The position numbers and the translations under genes are program-made. Below are positions 38,550-48,176 of a DNA stretch of 64,000 bases, piece after piece. Every line of letters starts with the position of its first letter. Positions within the stretch are counted from its first letter, which is position 1. The stretch lies in contig OX359202.1 in assembly GCA_947172415.1 (NCBI GenBank), positions 3,508,001 through 3,572,000 of the forward strand. The letters run 5' to 3'. The notes under the pieces were generated by a model. The model was not told the origin of the DNA, did no database searches, and saw only the letters and a list, made by a program, of their open reading frames with translations. This stretch comes from Chondrosia reniformis (lineage: Eukaryota; Porifera; Demospongiae; Chondrillida; Chondrillidae).

Positions 38550-40291
38550 CTTCGGGGACCTTTATTCGGATTCTGCGGCCATTTTTATCCTAGAAACAGT
38601 CTTCGGTACGGCTTCATAGCCCATATTTTCGAAATAGGCGGCCATTTTTATCTCGGTGATAGGTCGTAGAGCTTCAGGGACCCTTTAATCGGATTCAGCG
38701 GCCATTTTTATCCAAGAAACGGTCTTCGGTACGGCTTCATAGCCCATATTTTCGAAATCGGCGGCCATATTTAACTCGGGGATAGGTCGTAGAGCTTCGG
38801 GGACCCTTTAATCGGTTAAGGCGGCCATTTTATCCTAGAAACGGTCTTCGGTACGGCTTTATAGCCCATATTTTCGAAATCGGCGGACATTTTTGACTCG
38901 GTGATAGGTCGTAGAGATTCGCGGACCTTTTATTCGTATTCGGCGGACATTTTTATCCTAGAAACTATCTTCGGTACGGCTTCATAGCCCATATTTTAGA
39001 AATAGGCCGCCATTTTTACCTCGGTGATAGGTCTTAGATTTTCGGGGACCTTTTATTTGTATTCTGCGGCCATTTTTATCCTAGAAACGGTCTTCGGGAC
39101 GGCTTGATAGCCCATATTTTCGAAATAGGCGGCCATTTTTAACTCAGTGATAGGTCTTAGATCTTCGGGGACCTTTTATTTGTATTCGGCGGCCATTTTT
39201 ATCCTAGAAACTATCTTCAGTACGGCTTCATAGCCCATATTTTTGAAATAGGCGGCAATTTTTAATTCACGTATAGGTCTTAGATCTTTGGGGACTCTTT
39301 ATTCGTATTCAGGGGCCATTTTTATTCTAGAAATGGACTTCGGTACGGCTTCATAGCCCATATTTTAGAAATTGGTGGCCATTTTTAACACGGAGATAGG
39401 TAGTAGAGCTTCAGGGACCCTTTAAACGGATTCAGCGGCCATTTTATCCTATGAACGGTCTTCAATACGGCTTCAGAGCCCATATGTTCGAAGTCGGCGG
39501 CCATTTTTAACTTGGGGACAGTTCGTAAAGCTTCGGAGACCCTTTAATCGATTTTGGTGGCCATTTTTATCCTAGGAACGGACTGGTACAGCTTCATAGC
39601 CCATACTTTCAATTTCAGCAGCTATTTTTAACTCCGAGATAGGTCGTAGAGTCTCAGGGACCCTTTAATCTGGTTTGGCGGCCATTTTTATCCTTGAAAT
39701 GGTCTTCGGTACAGCTTCATAGCCCATATTTTCAAAATCGGTGGCCATTTTTCACTCATAGATAGGTGGTAGAGCTTCGGAGACCCTTAAATCACGTTTG
39801 GTGGCTATTTTTATCCTAGAAACGGTCTTCGATATGACTTCATGCCCCATATTTTCGAAATTGGCAGCCATTTTTAATATATGGATAGGTAGTAGAGCAT
39901 TGGGACCCTTAAATCGTGTTCGGCGGCCATTTTTATCCTAGGAACAGTCTTTGGTATGGCTTCATGCCCATATTTTCGAAATCGACGGCCATTTTTAACT
40001 CGGAGATAGGTCGTAGAGCTCCAGGGACCCTTAAATTGGGTATGTCATTTATTTTTACCCTCGGAAGAGTCTTTGTTAGAGCTGCATAGACCAAACTTTT
40101 ACAATTGGCGGCCATTTTTATTTACAGACAGGTCGTAGAGCTTCTGGGACCCTTTAATCGAGTACGGCGGCCATTTTTACCATTGGTAAAGTCTTCTGTA
40201 CGGCTTCATAGCCCAAAGTTTGGAAATTGGTGGCCATTTTTACTCGGAAATAAGTTGTAAAACTTCGGGGACCCTTAAATTCAGGTTTGGC

Positions 40292-40420
40292 TACACAACT
40301 ACTACATACAACTAGTACATACAACTAGTACTACAACTAGTACTACAACTAGGACATACAACTAGTACACACAACTATATAGTACTACTACTAGTACACA
40401 CAACTATTACATACAACTAG
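40292..40420 (-). repeat. 13-bp minisatellite spacer, mirror of 15066-15191
   Basis: Array in the ACATACAACTAGT orientation between the satellite edge and the unknown dispersed sequence. It matches the left spacer in length and irregular units once the Tigger-like insertion is removed. Confidence 0.85.
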
Positions 40421-40694
40421 TTAACCATTTTATTATAATACGATAATTATACAATAATATGACTCTATATAGATAATAGATTTATAGTTGGATAAGTTTA
40501 TGTCCCAGAATTTGTTACCTCGATGATGTCTGGTACACTTAGCTTTTTGGATTAGTGTCTGGATCCCCTTAGGTATGTCACGGCAGATCGCAGTAGTGAC
40601 AAATTGAGCATACATCTCATCCAGTAGATTGTAGTTGCGTATGGTTGCTTCTTCTTTTCTGAAATCATGTGTGCTAATCGTTTCTAATCGTTTG
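40421..40694 (-). repeat. unknown dispersed sequence, right copy
   Basis: A 274-bp inverted counterpart of 13226-13528, with a gap of about 29 bp in its AT-rich part. On the minus strand an 88-codon frame (40433-40699) is open. It begins in array sequence and reads TIRNYNLLDEMYAQF and CRDIPKGIQTLIQKAKC, which look protein-like. The left copy has changes that break it. No family is recognised, so the function is unknown and it may be a fragment of a larger coding region. Confidence 0.65.
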
Positions 40695-42808
40695 TACATA
40701 CAACTAGTACATACAACTACTACATAGAACTAGTGAATACAAATAGTAAATTCAACTAGTACATACAACTAGTACATACAACTAGTATCTAGCACATACA
40801 ACTAGAACATATATACATTATAGTTCATACAACTATAGTACATATAACTAGTACAAACAACAACTATATATAACTATTACATAAAAAGTACATACATCTA
40901 ATACATACAACTAGTGCATACAACTAGTAAATACAACTAGTACACACAACTAGTACATAAAACTAGTACATACAAGTAGTAGACACAACTACAATACAAT
41001 ACAACTAGAACCTACCTAGTACCTTACATAACTAGCACAAGAATCAACAACTAGTATATACAACTAGTACATACAACTAGTACATACTACTAGTTCATAG
41101 AACGAGTACATAATACTAGAACACACAACTTGTATATGTAACTAGTACATAACTTGTACATGCAACTACTACATACAACTTCTACATACAACTTCTACAT
41201 ACAACTTGACCTACAATTAGTAAATATAACTAGAGCTAGTACATATAACTAGTGCATACAACTAGTACAAACAATTAGTACATACAACTAGTACATGCAA
41301 CTAGTACATACAACTAGTACATGACAAATAGTACACACAACTAGTACATACAATTAGCACATACAACTACAACATTCAACTAATACCTATAATTAGTAAA
41401 TTTAACTTGTACTAGTACATACAACTAGTAAATATGACCAGTACTAGTACATACAACTAGTTATTAGAACTAGTACATGCAACTAGTACATAACTAATAC
41501 ACACAGTTAATACATACAAATAGTACACACAACTAGTACATACAACTAGCATATACATAGTACATACAACTAGTACATAAAACTAGTTCATGCAATTAGA
41601 ACATACAAGTACTATATACATACAACTAATATATAAAACTGATACCTACAACTAGTAAATATAACTTGTACTAGTAGATACAACTAATTCATACAACTAT
41701 TACATTCAACTAGTACATACAACTAGAACCTACCTAGTACCTTACATAACTAGCACAAGAATCAACAACTAGTATATACAACTAGTACATACAACTAGTA
41801 CATACTACTAGTTCATAGAACGAGTACATAATACTAGAACACACAACTTGTATATGTAACTAGTACATAACTTGTACATGCAACTACTACATACAACTTC
41901 TACATACAACTTCTACATACAACTTGACCTACAATTAGTAAATATAACTAGAGCTAGTACATATAACTAGTGCATACAACTAGTACAAACAATTAGTACA
42001 TACAACTAGTACATACAACTAGAAAATACAACTAGTACATGACAAATAGTACACAAAACTAGTACATACAATTAGCACATACAACTACAACATTCAACTA
42101 ATACCTATAATTAGTAAATTTAACTTGTACTAGTACATACAACTAGTAAATATGACCAGTACTAGTACATACAACTAGTTATTAGAACTAGTACATGCAA
42201 CTAGTACATAACTAATACACACAGTTAATACATACAAATAGTACACACAACTAGTACATACAACTAGCATATACATAGTACATACAACTAGTACATAAAA
42301 CTAGTTCATGCAATTAGAACATACAAGTACTATATACATACAACTAATATATAAAACTGATACCTACAACTAGTAAATATAACTTGTACTAGTAGATACA
42401 ACTAATTCATACAACTATTACATTCAACTAGTACATACAACTAGAACCCACCTAGTACCTTACATAACTAGCACAAGAATCAACAACTAGTGTATACAAC
42501 TAGTACATACTACTAGTTCATAGAACGAGTACATAATACTAGAACACACAACTTGTATATGCAACTAGTACATAACTTGTACATGCAACTACTACATACA
42601 ACTTCTACATACAACTTCTACATACAACTTGACCTACAATTAGTAAATATAACTAGAGCTAGTACATATAACTAGTGCATACAACTAGTACAAACAATTA
42701 GTACATACAACTAGTACATGCAACTAGTACGTACAACTAGTACATGACAAATAGTACACACAACTATTACATACAATTAGCACATACAACTAGTACATTC
42801 AACTAGTA
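40695..42808 (-). repeat. 13-bp array (inverted) with 718-bp higher-order repeat
   Basis: ACATACAACTAGT-orientation array. A marker (CCTACCTAGTACCTTACATA) followed by GCACAAGAATCAACAACTAG occurs at 41011 and 41729 and, with one change, at 42447, spacing 718 bp. The first two blocks are almost identical. A more diverged version lies at about 46408. The Tigger element interrupts or ends the third block. Confidence 0.88.
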
Positions 42809-44782
42809 CAGTGAATCCTCGGTTATCCGAACCCCATTGGTCAAATGGCACAAAAATTTTATTCAGATAAGTGAAAAGTTCAGATAAGTGAAATACAATC
42901 AAATATGTAGAACCGTAGAACGATTTCTTTGGACGATCAAGCACGCCAACAAAACACGTATAGATCAGTTTAATGATTGTATAACATTCTATAACATTGT
43001 ACAAATACATATGCATGTGCTCATACATACATTTACTTTTGTAGCATCTCTAGTAAGGTCCTCTGTTTTAGGGACTCTCCTCGTTTACGCACTGCGAGGG
43101 CATGGAGTTCTCTCAACATGCATGTGTTGTATGGATTTACTTCAGGCTGGTATTCAAGCCATGTGAGGTACTTCTCAATCATATGAGCTGCCAGTTGGAG
43201 ACAGGACAGACATTCGATTCTCCTTCCTCTGGTTCAGGCTCATCTTCCTGGTCAGGCACTTGCTCTGAGAGAACATGGTCACTGATTTTATCATCTGTAA
43301 TCAGCTGAAAGCCAGGATCATTGGAATCACTGTTAAGCCAGGAACTTATCTCATTTTCATCCATACTGTATCCCAACTCCTGAAATTCATGTATAAATTC
43401 TTGCACATCTTCCTCTCCTTCAGTCTGATCTTCACTCTCCTTTGGTTCTTGAATAGGCATGATCTTTCTCCACGACTTGCGTAGTGTGGATTCTTTGATT
43501 TCACCCCATGACTCTGCGATTAGCTCTGTGACAATTTTCATATTCAATGACTTCAGGAAATCAATGAGAGATACGCCATTCTCATCTTCTATCAATAGCC
43601 TTCGTAACAATTTCATCTTGTAGTGGCACTTGAGTGCCATATGTACCCCTTGATCCATTGGTTGAAACAAGGAAGTGAAATTTGGTGGCAAGTAAAGGGC
43701 TGTGATCTTTCCATCATCACTAATGAGGGCTTCTTCACTGGGGTTGGCAGGGCAATTATCCAGCACCAGAACAGCTTTTGGCTCAAAGCCAAGAGAAGAG
43801 AGCTCTTTGCGTACTGTAGGGATGAATGAGTTGTGAAACCAGGCATGAAAAATCTAGGAGCTCTTCCATGCACTTTTCTGGCCACAGTACTCCACAGGAA
43901 GGAAGTCCATCCTCAAACCCCTAAAACACCTTGGGTGTTTTGCTTTTCCGTTAACCTGGAGAGGTAACTTGATGGTGCCTGTAGCATTTGCACAGGCATT
44001 GATTGTGACTCTCTCTTTGCTCAGCTTTCTTCCATCAGCAGAGTGCTCAAAGGAAGCAGCTAGTGTCTTGTCTGAAAACAAGCGAAAGTTAAGTCCAGTC
44101 TAATCACAATTGAAAATTTGATTGAGAGTAAGCTGGGGCTCTTCAACGAATTCCCTGAAAGATGTGACGAAAGCTGCACTTGCTTCTGTATCAGCAGATA
44201 ATTTCTCACCTTCAAGGGACAAGTTGCATATTCCGTGCCTCTTGCAGAACCTCCATTGCCAACCTGTACTTCCAGAGAAACTTGACTCTTCACCGCACAT
44301 CTTCTTGTGCAGCTGGACAGCTTTTTCACACAATATCGGGCCTGAGATAGGTATACCCTCCATCCGCTTTTGTTTGAACCATAAGTAGACGGCCTTATCA
44401 TGCTGTTCGTCATCTCAGACCTTCGTTACTTTTGCCTTTTTACTAATACCCATGTTGTGCATCTCCTGGTTGAAGCAAAGGATCTTATCCCGCTTCTTCT
44501 TAATATCCAAGACTGTGTCCTTTCCAATGCCATAGCGTTTGGCAATAACGTTAGCAGAGCTGCTCTCTAGCTGCTTTATGATGGCCACTTTGTCTTCAAT
44601 ACTTGAAACTGTTCTCTTTCGCTTAGGCTTCGCAGCGTTAGTAGACTCCGTCATCCTCGATCGAGCAAAAAACTTTAGCACGACTGAAAGGTGTCACATT
44701 CGCATACGTTGGTGTAATAATTGCATAATCCACGTGTCATGTGCAAGGTAATTTTGTGATCAAGATAATCGAGGATTCAAAG
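42809..44782 (-). mobile_element. Tigger/pogo DNA transposon, complete but inactivated
   Basis: A 1974-bp element with ends CAGTGAATCCTCGGTTATCC (42809) and the complement of CTTTGAATCCTCGATTATC (ending 44782), flanked by TA (42807-42808 and 44783-44784). It carries one transposase gene on the minus strand. Size, TA duplication and CAG-type end match autonomous Tigger/pogo elements. It is inserted in the 13-bp array. Confidence 0.92.
43179..44681 (-). pseudogene. Tigger-type transposase pseudogene (DDE_1, CENP-B-like)
   Basis: About 500 codons in one unbroken register with three in-frame stops: TGA at 44415-44417, TAG at 44100-44102 and TAG at 43854-43856. The N-terminus has a CENP-B-type helix-turn-helix (VAIIKQLESSSANVIAKRYG, then GKDTVLDIKKKRDKI). 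Next comes the second DNA-binding domain (LYLWF-type region, then WQWRFCKRHGI). The catalytic DDE_1 part has the first Asp in QIFNCD, where the following Glu of the usual DETG is a stop. The second Asp is in LDNCPAN, and the third is in QPMDQG about 34 residues on. The C-terminus is acidic. In the family this protein cuts and pastes the element at TA. No frameshifts are evident, so decay is recent. The first ATG is at 44681; the Met nine codons on is an alternative start. Confidence 0.9.
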
Positions 44783-46790
44783 TACATACAGCTAGGACAA
44801 ACAGCTAAGACATAGAACTAGTACATACACCTACTATATATAACTAGTAAATACACATATACCTTGTAATTATAAATAGTATATACAACTAGTACATAAA
44901 ACTAGAAACTAGTGCATACAACTAGTTCATAGAACGAGTACATAATACTAGAAATTACAACTTGTATATACAACTAGTACATAGCTACTACATACAACTT
45001 GTTTATATGTAAAACTAGTACGTACAATTCGAACATAACTACTGCAATTAGTAAATATAACTAGTACTAGTGCATAAAACTTGTACATGCAACTAGAACA
45101 TACAACTAGTACAACCAAATAGTTCACACAACTAGTACATACAACTAGTACATACAACTAGTACAAACAACTAGGACAAATAGCTAGTACATACACCTAC
45201 TACATATAACTAGTACATACACATATACCTAGAAATTATAAATAGTACATACAACTAGTACACACAGCTAGTGAATACAACAAGTATATCTAGCTAGTAC
45301 ACAAACATAAAGTTGGTTCTTATAAATAGTCCATACACATAGTGCATACAACTAGTTCATAGGACAAGAACTTAATACTAGAACGTACAACTTGTATATA
45401 AAACTAGTACATAGCTACTGCATACAACTAGTACAAACGACTAGGAGATATAACTAGTACATATACCTTCTACATATAACTAGTACATACACATATACCT
45501 GGTAATTATAATAGTATATACAACTAGTACATACACCTAGTGTATACAAATAGTACATATAACTATTTCACAAACATATAACTAGAACTACAAATAGTAC
45601 ATACAACTAGTACATAAAACCAGTACAAACTACTATTAAATACAACTAGTAAATACAACTATTAAATATATATAACTTGTACTAGTACATACAACTAGTA
45701 AATGTAACTATTAAATATAAATTGTACTAGCAGATACAACTAGTAGATACAACTAGTATCTACTTAGTACCTAGTTTTACTAGTATTTGAACTTACAACT
45801 AGTACCTATAACTAGTACCGAACTACTACATATAACTAGTACATACATATAAAAGTGGTAAATATAAATATTACATACACCTAGTACATACAATTAGTAC
45901 ATACAAATAGTACATACAACTAGTACATACAAGTAGAACATAAAACTAGTGCATACAAATAGTACACACAACAAGTACTTAAAACTAGTTCATATAACTA
46001 GTACATACAATTAGTACATACAACTAGTTCAAACAATTAGAACATACAACTACTACATACAACCAATATCTATAATTAGTAAATTTAACTTGTACTAGTA
46101 CATAAAACTAGTAAATATGACCAGTACTAGTACATATAACTAGTTATTAGAACTAGTACATGCAACTAGTACATAACTAATACACACAGTTAATACATGC
46201 AAATAGTACACACAACTAGTACATACAACTAGTATATAACTAGTACATACAACTAGTACTTAAAACTAGTTCATGCAATTAGAACATACAAGTACTACAT
46301 ACAACTAGTACATACAACTGATACCTACAACTAGTAAATATAACTTGTACTAGTACATACAACTAATTCATACAACTCTTACATTCAACTAGTACATACA
46401 ACTAGAACCTACCTAGTACCTTACATAACTAGCACAAGAATCAACAACTAGTATATACAACTAGTACATACAACTCCTACATACTACTCGTTCATAGAAC
46501 GAGTACATAATACTAGAACATACAACTTGTATATGCAACTAGTACATAACTAGTACATGCAACTAGTACATACAACTAGTACAACCAAATAGTACACACA
46601 ACTATTACATACAACTAGTACATACAACTAGTACAAACAACTAGGACAAATAGCTAGTACATACACCTACTACATATAACTAGTACATACACATATACCT
46701 AGAAATTATAAATAGTACATACAACTAGTACACACAGCTAGTGAATACAACTAGTGCATATAGCTAGTACACAAACATAAAGTTGGTTCT
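44783..46790 (-). repeat. 13-bp minisatellite array (inverted)
   Basis: ACATACAACTAGT orientation. A segment around 45108-45345, including ACAAACATAAAGTTGGTTCT (45301-45320), is duplicated at about 46582-46790 and continues after the hAT element at 48177. The duplication is roughly 1.47 kb apart. No gene; open frames are repeat-derived. Confidence 0.9.
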
Positions 46791-47262
46791 CAGGGGCGGA
46801 TTTAGGGGGGGGCTTAGGGGGCTAAAGCCCCCCCTTCAACCAAGACATTGAATTCTAAATATCAAACATTCTGCTGAATCTGAAAGAGACAGTGGAGAAC
46901 CAACCACAGCCACACTTACAGGTTAAACTTAGGTATCTTCATCCATACACAGCTTGTATCAAGCACTGCAGTTCAATACATGCTTAGTTTCATTCTCTGA
47001 TAGTTCCTCCCATGTTAGGCGGCCATTTTGGTTCTGCCCTTCTTTATTCTATTAAACGCCCATTGTTCCTCATGGTTAACCCTTTATGCGCGAGTGACGC
47101 ATATTTACGTCAATTAATTAGGTATCTTCAATAGCGAGTGCCGCATATTTGCGTCAAAGATACCATGGACATTTTGTAGTAAGATTTACAGAGCTACATA
47201 ACACTGCTGCAGCCGAAATGTTGGCGATACAAAGACTAAAGACGGTGGTTTATTTGTGCGCC

Positions 47263-47643
47263 TTATTCTGCTTGCCACGCTTCACTTGATGGTTTGGTAA
47301 GCGATTTGTTTGAGGCTACGACGCTTCTCCAATGTTCTAGGGCTTTGAAAAGACTACATAAAGATATACCGTTACAAAAGGATAACCAGGGCTCTTCCTG
47401 ACCGAATTTGCTTCCGTAGATAGTCAGAGAAAGCTTCTTACCCAAAGGAACTTAGAAAACATAGCCGTGCTTACTTTCTTCACTAAAAGAGGTAATATCT
47501 CGAAAATTAGAGCATCTTAGAAGCCAATAGAGCAACAAAATATGGCTAAAAATCGGCATCAAAGTTTTACCGTCATAAAGAGTTGCCACATTCCTATCGA
47601 GGTGACGAATTTTAATTCCTGCCTCATGGTGTCCTCGTGACAA
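47263..47643 (-). other. minus-strand open frame with one stop, inside hAT element
   Basis: About 127 codons in one register interrupted by a single TAA at 47452-47454 (frames 47643-47452 and 47445-47263). Composition is protein-like (FSHILLLYWLLRCSNFRDI, then LSLTIYGSKFGQEEPWLSF). It lies where the hAT transposase body should be and is on the opposite strand. At about 47080 there is TTAACCCTTTATGCGCGA, which resembles a piggyBac-type end, so a nested insertion is possible. No matching right end was found. The family is not recognised. Confidence 0.3.
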
Positions 47644-47921
47644 TTAAATATCGCTTCTGGTTGAACACCAGGAAGCTTCTTGAGATTGCTTGTACACTGC
47701 CAGTCACGAGTGCAGAGTGTGAACGTTCCGTTAGTCGACTGCGGTATCTGAAGACGTATCTACGAAGTACCACCACAGAGGATCGTCTGAATGGCCTGGC
47801 AATGCTCTATGTACATCGAGATATCCCCTGCCCCATTGAAACAGTAGTGGATGACTTTGCACGTGCACAACCTAGAAGACTAGAATTATCTAACCCATTT
47901 ATTGAGACAGCAGAAGTGTAA
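47637..47921 (+). pseudogene. hAT transposase C-terminal dimerisation domain, remnant
   Basis: A 94-codon frame ending in TAA. It contains the hAT C-terminal signature: LLEIACTLPVTSAECERSVS, then RLRYLKTYLRSTTTEDRLNG and LAMLYVHRDI, roughly residues 14-63. This domain mediates transposase multimerisation in hAT proteins and closely resembles the 52K-repressor/ZMYM-like branch. The RNase H-like catalytic core that should precede it is absent, so this is a broken copy. The ATG is unlikely to be a true start; homology begins a few residues in. The frame is otherwise clean over the domain. Confidence 0.85.
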
Positions 47922-48176
47922 AGAACTAAACATAATAATTATTTCACGTTTCTACCGCTGACATGCATATTTTCATATCTTGGTTTTCTTCACTTTTTGT
48001 TGCTATGTTGTTGCTTGCTTACTACTTACTGCAATTAAGCATTAACAATTATGCTTAAATCAAAATTTAGCTATCCCGAGTGAGTTGCCCCCAGACCCTC
48101 TCCCCCTTCCGCCATGTTTTAACATCATACTGTTCGAGTTAGCCCCCCCCTTCACAACATCCTAGATCCGCCACTG

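Larger units (their letters stand above)
26612..40291 (-). repeat. 123-bp satellite array, right arm (about 106 copies)
   Basis: The same 123-bp unit as the left arm, on the minus strand (GCGGCCATTTTTATCCTAG, CATAGCCCATATTTTCG, GTAGAGCTTCGGGGACCC on the + strand). It is interrupted by two MITE copies (35108-35250, 38077-38549). Units are most uniform near 27-30 kb and most diverged near 39-40.3 kb. The last unit carries the CCAATGG-type variant (complement CCATTGG at about 40178) also found at the left end. Open frames of 60-109 codons on either strand are satellite by-products. Confidence 0.95.
46791..48176 (+). mobile_element. hAT-superfamily element, degenerate, 1386 bp
   Basis: Ends CAGGGGCGGATTTAG (46791) and complement of CAGTGGCGGATCTAG (ending 48176), with G-rich and C-rich tracts just inside. 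Left flank GGTTCT and right flank GTTCTTATAAATAG overlap in the empty paralogous site at 45311-45330, giving a duplication of 5 bp. It reads as 7-8 bp if the last bases of the element are counted as target. The only transposase remnant is the C-terminal domain at 47637-47921. From 46800 to 47260 I see no gene. Confidence 0.85.

Noticed and set aside
15192-40291. Ribosomal DNA or a tRNA cluster as the basis of the repeat
   Set aside because: No rRNA motifs, tRNA fold or A/B boxes could be recognised in the 123-bp or 145-bp units.
42888-44751. Plus-strand and out-of-frame open frames over the Tigger element
   Set aside because: Shadows of the transposase gene, which is in one minus-strand register.
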